Assembly: GCF_963675165.1 (NCBI RefSeq)
Contig: NC_087385.1
Coordinates: 1,860,501 to 1,924,500 of the forward strand
DNA: 64,000 bases
DNA from: Halichondria panicea
Taxonomy: Eukaryota > Porifera > Demospongiae > Suberitida > Halichondriidae
Direction of reading: 5' to 3'
Shown: positions 44,186 to 59,100 of the stretch, in pieces
How the letters are laid out: each line of letters starts with the position of its first letter
Numbering within the stretch: position 1 is the stretch's first letter
Made by a program: the position numbers and the translations under genes
Notes under the pieces: generated by a model
Told to the model about the DNA's origin: nothing
What the model saw: the letters and a program-made list of their open reading frames with translations, nothing else
The model's database searches: none

Positions 44186-47100
44186 GTGAGTTTAAACACC
44201 TTTAGAATTGAGGACCAATTAGCACACTTGGTAATTTATAGCCAAGTTAGTTTAGCAGTCGATTCAAAGCAATCTTCACCTGTTGTTCAAACTGCTTCAG
44301 TCTTGATAAGTCAATTGGAACCAAGACGAATATAGATACATGTAGGCTATAATTATAGCTTAAGTTGCTCACTGTATTGTACATGAGAATTAAGTAGATC
44401 TTAGATCTTTCTTCTTCCATATATACTATAGGTATGGTTTTAATTTACAGATACTACGGTCTATTAGTTGCGTAGGAGCCTGATTGTAGGGGCTCAGAAT
44501 CGGATACCATAAATGTGTATAACATATGTTTTCTATTTGCAGGCACTTTCTTCACTCCATGGAGCAGTTTCTTGAGACAGAGGATGAACTGTTCCACATA
44601 CTCACTCAGATCAGGGCCACGTACACCTCCAAGATAAAGGAACCAGGTTTCTCTATGTCCAACGTCAGCCTTCTTGGAACACTGGCTGACACCATCACTG
44701 AGGTACATGTAGGAAAACCTGGCGATACTTGTAGGGGATGGGGTGGGGGAAATTTGCCTTCCCAGTAGAAAAGTAGCTATTTGCATGCTTGTTGACTGCA
44801 GGTACCATGTCTGATGTGTACTGTTAGATTAAGTATATACAATTACGGCCGTGTTCTATGGATCTTAAAGTATAACCCACATTTTAAGGCCAAATTTTAT
44901 TTTAATGGTAGTATCATAATTATACAGTTTATCTGGGAATACATTGTGTTGTTGTCTTGCTGATGGAGTTCATACATGTATATACATGTTTACGTCATTG
45001 TTCAGTTCAGTCAGATCAACTAATTTTCAACACGCAGGCTCTCAATTTTCTAGACTTCTTGTTGGGTGTCTGGGACAAACGCAAGTTCAGAGATGTGTCT
45101 ATCGACTCTGAGTGTACCAACTGGCTGCAGCTGCTCCTGGGGTTGGTGGAAATCACTCGGGACCACTCCCACACACTTCTCAACAGTTTTTTCAGGAAAA
45201 ATGGCGTCTGCAAAAAGTATCGAAGACTCATTGTCAAACAAGTACGTATATTGTCCATAATTATTAACAATTAAATAGAAAAGCAGCTATATACGGTTCA
45301 CGTGCAATAAAATATTGAATGTCTGGATCGACTACATGTATTAGATAAGTACAACTTGAGGCCTAGCCGCACGAGGAATACGGTAAAGCTGACTGTGTGT
45401 GTGTTAACAGTTGCAATGCGACGAAAGCTATAACAGCTTCCATATATACAGGCTTCTATAGCCACATTCTCTTGGGTTACAATTTGTGGATTTTAAAACT
45501 ATGCAAAACTTCCCGAGAGGCAATTAGCACAGCGCAGCTTGCATCATTCCTTCACGATTATGTTATTGTATCTTCTCACTTATCCCAGGTTCTTGATACC
45601 ACTCACCAACACTTCGACAAACTGAGTATTCAACAATTCTTCACTCTGTACAAGGCCTTCAGAATCTGGCCCAACAAGGTAGCCATAATGGTATTTTGAT
45701 TGTTTGATGATCACTGAGTCCTTGTTTATATTTTTGGTATAAATCTAGCTCCAGGATAAAATTGTTAGCTCCATTGTAGGCACCATAATTATATAATTAT
45801 AGACATGCAATAAATGTTCCCCTTTTGCTTCCAGTTTCTTGGTGAGTACTTGGAATCGTACAACGTTCCTATAAACACCAAGATCAACGACGGTACGTGC
45901 AAAGAATTTTTTGGAGAGGTAGTGGATAGGTTTCCCGCTGCACATGAGCACTACTATCTTCTCGGCTTCCTCATGAAGATTTCTGAGCGTTATCGTGAAG
46001 ATAACTGTGCAAGGAACTTTGTCCTGGACCTCGTTAAACTGGGAGTGCCAAAGTTGCTCGGAGGTGTGTTATTCAGGAGACCAAGTATATGGTCGGTCAT
46101 TCCTAAGGAGAATCTACATGTATAACATGTATAGCTGCTTAGGAACCTTAGTTTCTCAGAGCCTATAGATATTATATATACATGTATAATTATTGCCTCT
46201 ACTTAATGACTATAATTATGTGCATTCAAGTTCGGTTTACCCAGTCTACATATATCCCTTTTCATGCCTGCAGCACCTGATCAGGGAAGCTCTGAAGACG
46301 CTGACATTGAACGAGCTATGGAGATACAGAAGAAGTTCACCGTCATGCTCAGAAACTACATACGTGGGAACGCCCTCAAGCAAACCATTCTCCAGCAGAT
46401 GACCGAGATACTGGTATGTGCACTCGTTTCATTACATTCTATGTTCAATTATGGCTGTATTATATAAGGTGCATCCGAATTTGGAAACTTGCTTCGGCTT
46501 GGTAATTAACAAGATTGGTGGGATATTGTCTATCATGCACATGCAATATATAGTTGAAACTATCATGTAACACCTATTTCTTGCTCAGAATGCCATCTCT
46601 GATGAGAGGGACGAGTTCCAACAGCTCATTCTGAGAGTCCTCTATCAAGAAGTGATCCCTGAGTTCAAGGTTCTTCAAGACCTCGACTCAAACAAGGGGA
46701 AAACCGGTCAGTTGTTCAAAGCCATCATCAAGTACTCCATTGACTATCTCTGCAAGTCACTCAGGTGGCTGCAAGGTCTCACAACTAAACAAACCTTCTG
46801 TTGGGGGCTTGTTGCTTCCTCTTCATCTCGTGTGCATGTGACTGCTGAAAATTTTGATTGGCTCCGCAACTATTCTTATGTGATATCGGAACTGGGCAAG
46901 CTGTTCAACAACTACTGTACTAGGAAGAAGCTCTCTGACAACCAAAGTGTGATCGTTAACAGTCTCCCTGATGATATCGCCAAAAGTTGCTGTGATGATG
47001 TCACACGGTATATACAGCGTATATACGTACATTTATATAGAGCTTTGTATATTCGTTACACTTGCTTGTGCTCGAGTATAACTGCTGATACCAGTAGTAC

Positions 47101-50100
47101 TTTTGTATGCAATAGATAATCCACACCGATCTATTTTGCTTATAATTATTTGCTGCATGTAAACGATATGCATGGGCGTAGCCAAAGGGCGTGCTAGGGG
47201 TGCTCGAGCTGCCCTTGTGAACTCTGACCTCTTTGCAGATCCACCCCTTTTGTAATTTTCGTGGGGTAAATATTTGTTATTTTCGTAGGCAAGCTGACCT
47301 CCACGCGTGGCAATGTAATTTTAAATATTTTAGTTTAGAAAATCACCGTTTTAGAGTTGAAATAATTTTTCACCTCACAAAAATTACCCGCTATACGGTA
47401 TTCATTGACAGGAAATGCGTTATACTTTTACATCTTTTATCCCTGCATGAAGACCATGCAATGACATCAAAACTTCTGTTTAATTCCACTTATATAACGA
47501 CTCTGTGGGTTCATTGTCAGCAAACAATAATTATTTAACGTAGCGAAAGCAAAACATGGTGAGAGGCATTAGCACAGCGCAACTTGCACCACTCGTTACC
47601 AACACCTATATACCCAGTGTTAGAAATTACTCACTGCCATCGGTCATTGACCAGACATTTAATTAGAATGACCATCATGCATTCGTGCATGTGTCCAGTC
47701 AGTATGACCAGGCACAAATCACATTTTACCATTATTATACAGTCAACAAAAATTATTCCTAACACTGTATACTGGTTTCACATGTACACAATCCATTATA
47801 ATTATACATGCAGTTACTTTAAATGGATCGGCACAATTCAAGGCGTCTTTCAAACCTGGAAAAGCAAATTGAAATCTCATGAAGTTAACTATGACGAGAT
47901 CCTGGTGTATGCCTCCTGCCACATTGAGATAGAAAGGCTCTGCCAAACACTGTGCTCCACAACTCTCATCATAGACTTCCAAATAGTCCTGACAGTAAAG
48001 AACACTTTCCTGACAGATTTTGAGCTTCTAAATGTCTATCTCCTCCGTTACACACCACAACACCCTGATGCAAAGTGGTGTAACTTTCTCGTCATTTTGA
48101 AGGAGTATGGGGTGACCCTCCCACAACACCTTCTCACACTTATTGAGAGATACGTTGTCTTCCCTGATAATAAGAGCAGATCAAACCATGAACTTCTCAA
48201 ACATCCTGTTCCAACAGGGACTAACGGAATCTTCCTACCAGGCAGCAATGAGTTGTCGCTTCGTTTAACCAAAGAGTTCCCTCTAAAAGAACTTTCTAAA
48301 CTGGTACATGGAATAGAAGAATTTCAAGAAACTCTGATTGAACATATGGATATGCTCATCTTTTTCAAGCTAAACCACAGCGTAATGTTTGACAAATACC
48401 TCCGTGTGGAGATTGGGCAAGCTATCGATTCAGAAACAGAACAACAATCTGTCTTTGAATCCTCTAGTCCATCAGTGTTCCAATTCTCTTTTCCTCAAAG
48501 TATGTTCTTGTCTTTGGCACAACCAAAGAAAAAGAAAGACGGTGTGTCAGTTGATGTCTTACATAAATCACTCCAGAACACAAATTATTTGCTCATGAAG
48601 ATTATGAGGGGAGAGGCTGCTTATGCTGACATCATTGCACAGGGGAAACTGGACCTTGAAACCCTCGATATAGAGAATGAATTCACCACCCTCAAAAGCT
48701 ACTTCCTGACCCTAAATATCACTCAGTCAGAATCTGAAGGGCTTGCTGGCGTGCGAAGTTTACTAGAACTGTTCCAATACACAAAACACATACAGAAGAT
48801 ACAAGGTGCGTGTGAGCAGTATAAGTTGAATACGTGTTTGCAAGACTCAGACTTGAAGGAGGTCAAAGATCTCGTCAGAGATGTAGAAGACGAAGAGAAC
48901 CGCTCGAAGCTAACCCCAATAGAAGCCAGTCAGAGAATGGAGCGAATCAAAATACTTCTCTGTCTTGCACCTGATCCTAAGTCCAAAGTGAAACCTCGAG
49001 ATAATTGCTTGGAAGTTTTCTCTGCAGTAGCTAACAGTGCCGAGTTTTATTTATTTATTCAAGCTAAGCAATTTTATGGAGAAGAAGGGGTGGGCACCTT
49101 CCATCAGCAGTACCAACTAATCACGGCTCAGTTGCAGCACGAAGAATACGATGAATATGTTCTGAACCACCTCCTGGCTGCCTTCAATGTCATGACGCCA
49201 TTCTTGGACCAGGAGCAGAGTTTCAAGGACCTTATGACCAAAGTAACTCGTCTTGATACGACCATTGGGCTAAAGCAGCTAGAGACTGTCAACAGCAACA
49301 TCACCCTCATTAAACTCTGGTTCTCAAGGGCTGAGGTGAGCGATTTTAATTTTTCCCCTTGCTGTGTATGTAGCTATATATAAAAGACTTTGCACATCCA
49401 TGTGTATTAATTTTATATATACATTATTTTGTCATAATGGTTGTCTTCCTTAGTACACTACCTGATTTTGGCTAGTGGTTAACTTGTGTCAGTCAAGTTC
49501 ACTGTATATTACAATGCTCACATGAACAGGGAGACACCCTCCAGAACGTTGCCAAAGAACTAGACAAAGTCTTGGAGACTGGTTACTACTCATTCAATTT
49601 GCCCACGGACGGAGAGGCTCAAATGATCTTAGAGTACGTGCCTTCCAGTAGCCAGACCTCGAACACTTTCGAAGAGGGTGTGGATGGCGGAACTACTTGT
49701 GCATCCTACTCCCAGATCTCTAAACTAGAGCCAGAGACTAGTGACTTGGTGATTAAGAGGCCTAAATCAGAGCAGTGGAACTCAGAGCAGATTAGTGACT
49801 TTGTGCGTAAGCTTGGCTTTATGGACACTGAGAGAGAAGGAGGAGAGAAGATCAAACACTTCCGGCTTATTAGCTCTGTGAGTACGATTCCATGAGGATA
49901 ATTGTGATGTACCTGTATTTGTGTTTTTTTGTGCTCATTTATTTGAATTCATGTGTTTAGATTGCCTACCGTCTACTGGAATTGTACAAACAACTGAAGG
50001 ACCTTGGAAACCCTCTCTACTTCAAGGGCACAGTGGAGCCACTCCTCTGTGGTGTCGACCGTACCAATGCAGACGATCGAGTGAGAAAAACAGAGGTCCA

Positions 50101-53100
50101 TCTTGAAAACTGGAAGAAACGAGTTACTGAGCTACGAAGTCAATACAACTGGTTACTGTTCTTCAGCATACAGAAGATCCTGAGGTTGTACAAACTGGTG
50201 TCCATGTGTGAGGAGAGAGATAAGCAGCTGGACAAGATTGTGGCTGAGATAAGCTTCCTCTGTAAAAATGACGTGGCAACCAGGCAGAACTTGAAACAAC
50301 GCGTGAAGGTAGGGGTGCATGTGTGCTGTGCGTATGTATATACAAGTAAATGTTTCAGTGCAGAAATGTTGTCTTCCAGAAGTGCTTCAATGACATACAC
50401 AAAGCTATAAAATTTAAATTGGTGTCATCATTGGTAACCTGTCCCAAGTGTTTTGTCAAAAACTTAGCCTCGTCCCCAGGCTTTACTTTTTCTTGTTCTT
50501 GTCAAGCTCTCAATATAAATGAGCTAGAGGTTATGGGCGGCACTAAAGAAGGACATGATGGACGTGCAAGCAAAAGTAAAGCCTGGTATGCAAAATCGCG
50601 TGATCCACATACATTTTTATGAACATCGGGATATGTAGCCCACAATCGTGGCGTAGAGTTTTCTCCCACGTATTAAGACACTAGAAAATCTACCGAAGTA
50701 TAAAGGCCAGGAGCAGACCGTATAGATAAGCAGACGTAGACTGAGAGACCAAGCTCAGTGCAGAACCAGCATGCCCATGCAGCTTTGATAGCAAGTAGCT
50801 TAGTAGCTACCTGCTAGATGATAATGATGACTAAGCTATATATATCAGTCTAGCAGATCTAGCTCAGCATGGCACAGATATAGATGAGTAGATCTATGTA
50901 AAACACACAATCTAGTACTAGTAGGTATATAGCTAGCTAGCTTGTACAACACATTAAACTACTTACCAATTCCAAGTCTATGGCCATGCATGTCCATGCA
51001 CCAGTCCTGCACAAGTCATAGATCGAGGTGGGCAGTTCAATATCTCAATCTCTACAGGCCCACGCTCAATTTCACCCTTCCACCACCCTTCTACTGTCAC
51101 GCGACTTTGCATACCAGGCTCTCCTTTTACCTGTATTTAGTTCTTCTATATTCATACGATTGTGACGAAAAACAGAAAAGGAGAGCCTGCATAGGAACGA
51201 GGGTATCAAACATTCCCCCTCTTATAGAAATGTATGTGTTTACAAAGTATTGTGGATTTACAAGATTGTCGTTTGTTGTGTGGTGACTAAATTTCTTCCC
51301 CATGCAGACAGAGTTGAAAAACTGCCAGAAAGATGCACAAAATGAAGAGCCTCCGATGCACACCATTGGTCAGTTCCTTGGTGTTCTATTCCTCAGGCAC
51401 TCCCTCCCCAGACGCTCTGACTCCGCCCCCCTCCTCCGAACTCATATCCTCACATGTTTCTCCCTCTCTCATGACTTCACACAGTTGCTCCACTACTGTC
51501 CTCGCCACTCGCATAGTCAGCTGATTCAGATGATTATCGGTATATGCTCTGGAGTACCTGAGGCATTTGAGGTGTTTCGTTGTCGGCCATCTACGACTGA
51601 GAGTGAGCTCATGCTGTTCTTGAAGAAAGTGGCCAGACACTCACTGCGCTCTATTGTATTGGAGGTCAACAAACTGCCCTTCAAACTACAAGAGGTGGGT
51701 ACAGTATGGAATCTATTGTGCTTGAGTGTGTTTTGCTCATACTGTATTATCCCAAGGTTACGCCCATCTAAATTTCATGCTATGCAGCTTCAAAGGAGGA
51801 GTCTACATTTTAGTACCCCCACCCAGTCGTTTAGTCAACAGTACGATAATTATTATAATAGGAAATCGGACAAAAAAACATAAGGATTGGCCAGGGAAAG
51901 CACCAAAAAGCGTAGAAACAAAAAATTTGGCAAGAGCGATCCGTTACTATATAACAGGCTAGTGTTGTTACATTGTTTTAGCATCATTCTTATTCACCGT
52001 ACCTGCTAAAAGCTAGTCCAGCTCCAGCTCCTCCTTCGTTTGTGCAGGTTCTGTAGAAAGAGCGACCAGCTCTGTCTCCACATTTACGTCATAGAGGGCG
52101 GAGTCTATGGGCTCAGTCATTATGATGTCAAGTACTTCTTCAGTAAAGAGCTTGTCTAGGCCTAGGTCTGCGTCCGCGTCCATGGATTCTCATTCCTTTC
52201 TAAGGAAATAAACCTATAGTAACTAAACTCGTTAGATACTGTTTAATTGGTATCTATGGGATTTATCCTATCAACTTTTTATTTTGTATGCGTGTATGCT
52301 TACCAATCAACCTCCTCCCTGCAGAGTTTAATGCAGCTGCACCTGCTAGTGCAGATCACGCAGGGCCAGGAGGACAATCCCGAGGAACTGACCACCCTTG
52401 CTGCCGCTCATGCTTCTCCTTGCATCCACTTCATTGAGACTGAGCCCTCAGTGCTCAGGGACGTTCCCTGGATACGACTCAGGGAACACAGGGTATATAT
52501 AAGAAAGTCAACTCTTACGCATGTTGGCTTTAGCCAAAATACTTATAATTGAGAGGCAATTTCTGTGCATGGACTTATACTGTACATATAGTGGGTTATT
52601 TTCGTATAAACCACCCATTTAATAGCTATAAAAGATAGTGACGTTGAACCTATTACGGTGGAATAATTTCGTAGTAATAATTATTCATATGATGCTCTAC
52701 AATAAAAAATTAATTCCACCTGAAACAATAACCCGCTATAATTATGGTATCAAGAGCTAGTTCATTAGGAAGAGTACGCAACTCTATAAAGCGGTGTTTT
52801 GTCCAACCTACGTCACACACCACATGCTGTTGTATAAACTGTGAAATCTTAAATTAGGAAATTTGCAGTGAACAACATTCGTGATGATTTTCGCTGATGT
52901 TATTCATGGCCTTTCCTAGGTTATTATTGGCGTTGTTATATTGTTAGCGCCTTGTACCTGAATAGTTGTGGTGACTATTGTTTGAGCCCTTTCTTGGTAC
53001 GGACAAATAGTTAGCTAAGTGATACTAGACAGGCTAGATCTAAATAGAAACAGGTTCTATTCCGCTATATGCAATTGAAATACTGTAGCTAAATGAAAGC

Positions 53101-56100
53101 ACCGCGGGTGCTGATGCCTCGGTGGAGGTGCCAAAGCTACATAACATAAAACTACTAATAGCTAGCTTTTATACACACATTGATTATAATGATATAATTT
53201 GCTGCATGCAATCAACCGAATAGTGGGTAATGATCAACCATGATTGTTGTTAAAAACGATCGATGCCAAAAGTTCAAGTCTAAAATTAATGGCTGCAAGT
53301 CAGCAGAGCCTTGCAGCTCTCTGCTCACTCTTGCAGCTACCAGTAGCTAGCGTTCTAGTGCAGAGCTAACTACTAAGTAGAGTAGTAACACTCGGTGAAC
53401 AAGTTTTGCTACGGACTCTTCTGAAAAGGCTGCAATGGCATTCCAAGTAACCAAAACTAGGCATAACTCAAGAACAAAGCATTATTTTACAAATCCATGA
53501 ATTAAAATCCAAGTAAACATGACTAGAAGCCTATAGAAACTCTTACTTGCATCCTTGAGCAGCTGTAGCGGTCTACACAGACACACACATAAACACACTA
53601 CCGTATACCTCGCTTGCGCATGCGCACCGAGGCATAACTATAGCAAGCATTCATGCAAATTGACTTCACTATTGCTGTGCCAACAATTCTTAGATAGAGA
53701 GTAAAGTGAGTACAAAATGGCTGCAGGAGCACAAAGTACAGTGATGGAGGCCCTGGGTGGGGCTCACATAAACAAAGAGAGGAAATGTTAAACAATAGTG
53801 AGGCTAAATGCTAGAGTCCAAAAGTACAACTTGACAGCAGCAAATTATGGTTTAAATTGTAGTAAATAAATTATTACGTAATAAGGTATAACATGTATGC
53901 ACCAACAACTATTAAGGAATTATAAAGAGAAGAGGGCATGCAACTCGGGCTATTCTCAGAATCAGCACTCTTCTATTTTTAAACATTCTACGTGGGCAGA
54001 ATGCTTGACTTTTGCACGCTATACTTACTTTATAGCAGTGGCGTAGGAGCAGGGGGGGCAGCCCAGGCAAATGCCTGACCAATATTTCTAGTCTTTATAG
54101 ATGTAGTCTACCATTAGTCTCTTATCTACGTTTAGATAATGCACTTGTCAATCTAATGCCCCACCCCCCCCATACCGGGGATAGGTGAGGATTAGACCAA
54201 TCACCTGATCTAATACCCCTACCTTTGGGCATCTAATCCCCTGGTAGCCCTTAGTACAACATGGGGGTGATGTGGGGATTAGACCTGTATCACACTATAG
54301 CTATTTCTTCGTGGTTTCTAGTGAGAAGATAAACAAATTATTTGAAGTATCAGAATTACTATATAAATATTGACAGCTATACTCCTATAGCTAGTGAAGT
54401 CAAGAAGGCAGAGATTGCTCAGGATTAAGGAACTGTAAATTTTGCTCCACTGTATTCAGCATGTGTTGGAAGGAAGAGTGTGGCAGACATCATGTGATCT
54501 TTAATTGACCTTTGACCCAATGCATGCATCAGGTGATCTGTCTAATTCCCCTAGGTAGGGGAGGAACTTCAAGTCTAATCCCCAACTAATCCCCACTTAT
54601 CCCCGGTAGGGGGGAGGTGGGGCATTACTTTGACAAGTGTATAAATTCTATGAGTCTGCTTTAGTAGTAGCTTCGGTCCCAGGCCGATTTTTTTTTAATA
54701 GAACGAAGTTGAAAATACGGCCTGGTATTGATTGTATCTGGGCGTGGCAGGAACTGGAAACTAAAGCAGAGATTCTTCACATTCTGTTTCCTGCTTTTTT
54801 TCTGTAATACTAAAGGTGTACGTAGAGGCATTTTACTCCCGTAAAAGTTACAGTAATGTAGCTCCGTGTCATGTTCTCAATTTATAGCTAGCTAGCTATG
54901 GCATGCAACGCGTTGTCTTGTTTGAAGCAAGATGGCCTCACTCTCATGGCAGAACAGGCCCAGGGTCTCAAGCTCCTGTTTGAGGGAAGGGACGTGTTTA
55001 TCTGATTCCCAACGGGGTATGGCAAGTCTCTCTGCTATATCAGTTGCTACCCTTTTTAATGGACTACAAGCTAAGTAGGGCCAAGGCTGCTCCTGTTGAC
55101 AAAAGTGTTGTTCTTATTAATTGTCTCTCCCCTTGTATCTCTCATCATGAGACTCATGATTGACCAGGTCAGGAGTCTAAACAATAGAGGTGTTTCTGCT
55201 CCCATCCTCAGTAGCAATAAAGGAATTGACAAAGATTTGGTTGCCCCTGCCAAAGAAGTGTCTTCTGGGGAGTATTTCCTGCTGTATACTGGCCCAGAGG
55301 CTGTTGCTGAAGACCACTGTTGGAGGATTCATTTTTTGTTGTACCACAGAGTCAATTTGTATTTAAAAAACCACGCCCAGATCACGCCTAAAAAAACCAC
55401 GCCCAGATCACGCCCAAATACAATCAATACCAGGCCTAGTAGGCGACCTAGCGTTCAATTGGAGACGGATCAGCCTGGGGTCGAGGCTACTTTAAAGAGT
55501 AGCTGCTACAAAAACTGGCACTATTTAGAATATGATGACATCACAATCTATGATTGAGTTCAAAGTTCATAGTAATAACAAGGGCGTCTTCGTCCCCCTT
55601 TTTTGCCTGACCAATGCAAAATTGCTTCCTACGCCTCTGCCGTATACCGTATAGCGGGTATATTTCGAGGGTATAAATTTTCGCGGATGGACCATTACAA
55701 AGGATTTCGCGGATTTTATTTTCGTGGTCTGAGTGCCAGCCTTTTGGCGCATGCGCACATCAACATGCAGCTGTACCTCCACATCGTTAACCTCGAATCC
55801 AGGCCTAGCCTATACGGTGAGGCACCTCTTATTGTCGATAGGTGTGGTCAATAATACTGAACACGCCTACTATTCAATAAAGATATAAATTTTCGTGGGT
55901 ATAAATTTTCGCGGTACAGGCTCAATCCGCGAAAACCGCGAACATTTATACCCTCGAAATATACCCGCTATACGGTAGTACAGTACTGCCTCTGATTTGA
56001 AGTATGGCCAGGTGATTATATAGGGTAGATGTGAGTTTTTTTTATTTTTTTTATTTTTTATAATAATTCAGCATATATAGCATAGGATAACACAATTAGC

Positions 56101-59100
56101 TAGTATAGCTAGATGTAAAGTGCATCCTAAACAGAAAATATTTAAATACACTGACAGTAACAATATCTTCTATATTGTACTTACTAACAAGTTTATTCCA
56201 TAAAGTTACAGCGTGTGGGAAGAATGAGTATTGGTACATTGATGTTCGAGATCTAATTGGTACCAGGGAGAGACCATTAACTGAGCGGCTATTGTAGACA
56301 ATCTCTCTTCTTTCAACCGGTGGGTTGGGAAAGTCTATCATGTCATGAAAAATTTTGTACAAGTGGCACATTCTTGCAACTACTCTTCTTGTCTCCAGAC
56401 TTGTAAGGCCAGATGCTGACAGCAGTTCTTCCTGCTTTAGATCCCACTGACCCAGACACACTCTCATGGCAAATCTCTGTACTTTTCCAGGTTTTCTATA
56501 TCACTTTTATAGTGGGGACTCCATACTTCTGAAGCATATTCCATATGTGGCCTCACAAAGCTTTTATATAGTTTTAAGAGAGTGGATGGAGATGCATTGG
56601 TTGAGAACCTTCGATAAAGTAGACCAATTAGTTTTCTTGTTTTGTTATACAAATGGTAGTAATATGAGGGTGCCAGGAGAGATCATCAGATAATGTGAGA
56701 CCCAGATATTTGTAATTTGGAACTTGTTGCAGCAAGGTTCCATTTAAGTGTAGAGCTGGAGGCAACAATGAGCGAGAGGTCTTTTTGGAGACGAACATAA
56801 ACTTGCATTTTGTCACATTGAATTGAAGTAGCCTAGAGTTCATGAAGGTCGAAACAGCATTTACATCATTTTGAAGTAGCGTGTAGTCATTATTAGCAAA
56901 CATGTTGAGGTTGCTGTCCTGTGAAATAACTTCTGTTACTAGGTTGATATAAGAGATGAATAGTAGGGGGCCTAAGACCGAGCCTTGAGGAACTCCAGAA
57001 AGGACTGGTAGACTAGCTGAAGAACATCCCTCTATTCCAACAAATTGCTCTCTGTCCAGTAGATAACTTTTCATCCACTTAACAATGTACTCATTGACGT
57101 GCATATACTGAAGGTGCTTCAAAAGAGCAACATGTGGAACGGAGTCAAAAGCTTTTTTGACATCAAAAAATACAATATAACCTCATATCCCCCATCGACA
57201 GCCCTGCTCCAGTCATCAATCACTTGAATGAGAGCTGACACAGTTGAACGTGACGACATAAAGCCCCATTGCCTTGGGGAAATTGGTGAATGTAATTTCA
57301 TGTGCTCTTCCAGTAGTGCTTTCACGTGTTTTTCCAGGGTCTTGCTTACAACTGGTAGTATTGATATTGGCCGGTAGTTGTTGACAAGTGATGGATCACC
57401 ACTCTTGGGTACGGGAACAACTCGTGCCTTTTTCCATGCTGAAGGGTAATTACCTGTGCTGATTGATAAATTAAACAACATTGAAAGTGGAGAGGCACTA
57501 TTTTCTGCAGTACTTTTTAGCATTTTAGGAGATATGCCATCACAGCCCATAGATTTGCCAGTTTCTAGGTTAACAAGATATTCATATACTTCCTGTTCTG
57601 TACACAGCAGATCTTTTGGGCAATCAGAAGGGTCTAGGTCAGCAAATTGGTCAGCAAAGTCATTTAGTTGCATTGCTCGATCTTGCCTTTATACATGCAT
57701 GTACGTCTTTGATACTAAAAACGTATTTGTTATAATTATGAACACGAAACATTCTTGTAGAAATTACACACTTTTCTGTTAAAATGACACTAAAGTACGA
57801 TGATGCATCTTATAACTACTTGTATCAGGACCACATGACAGAAGGAGCGTCTAACTATGCATGGGTTCGGAAATCAGTGCATCTCGTGTGTTTTCCTAAA
57901 CGCCGCATTGCCTTATAAAAAGTGTGAAAGTACTGTACATAAATTACAGACCGCGGTCAGCCTGTGAATATCATTATGAACGGATTTTGTGTGTAGTGCA
58001 GCAGCAGGAGAGCTAGCAGAAAGAGCTAAAATAAATAGCTAGGTCTTTGATGGATGTTGGTATACATCATGGAAGAGGCTGTCATTGGTGAGGTACTAAA
58101 GAGGAGCATATTAATTGTAAAGAGAAAATTTGCTAGACCTAGACTAACACATAATTATGCCTCGGTGCGCATGCGCAAGCAAGGTATACGTAGTGTGTGT
58201 GTGTGTTTGTGTCTGTCTGTATGTCTGTGTAGACTGCTACAGCTGCTCAAGGATGAATCAAGTGCAAGTAAGAGTTTCTATAAGACTAGAAAGTCATGTT
58301 TACTTGAATTTTAATTCGTGGATTTGCAAAATAATGCTTCGTTCTCAAGTTATGCCTAGTTTTGCTTACTTGGAATGCCATTGCAGCTTTTTCAGAAGAG
58401 TGCGTAGCAAAACTTGTCCATGGAGTGTTGCTACTCTACTTATAAGAGTTTTGCACTAGAACGCTAGCTATTTTGGTGGCTGCAACAGTGAGAAGAGAGC
58501 TGCAAGCAGTGCATGGCGAATCCAGACAGGTTCCATAGGTTCCATGGAACCCCCCTAAGGCCCTTTCACACAAGAACACACTGGAGATCAACTTGCTATA
58601 GCAACTCAGCTCGAATGATCGAATGGTCGTGATCTGTAGTTCTATAGGCTGATTTCATGCATTGATGTGGGCAGGGCTCTCTAATGCGCATGCATGTTCA
58701 TTGCTTAGGAAAAAATGATGACCTAGTAAAATTAACTGTTTTGAAACCTCCCTCTAGATCCGCCACTGGCAAGGCTCTACTGATGCAGCCATTAATCTTA
58801 TATAGGCTTGAACTTTGGCATTGATCGTTTTTAACAACAATCATGGTCAATCATTACCCACTCTTTGAGTTCTGCACAGTCAATGCAAAAATGTTCATCA
58901 AAAATATTCTGATATAATGTGTGCATGTATAAACGCTAGTAGCTTTATGTTATCTAGCTTTGGCACCTCCACCGAGGCATCAGCACCCGCGGTGCTTTCA
59001 TTATATACTAGGCGTTTTGTTTTTGCAGTAGGGAGTCTTACTGGGGTTCTTAGAAGAGAGAGCTTACTACCAGGCCTATAGCTAACTACATTTTTATTGA

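Noticed and set aside
47584-47813. Apparent N-terminal extension of the 599-residue frame
   Set aside because: The protein-like part starts after the ATGCAG acceptor at 47813; the upstream segment is intron that happens to be open and contains the 85-bp repeat.
58157-58459. 100-codon ORF rich in C and V
   Set aside because: It arises from translation of the GT run in a CACCG repeat copy.
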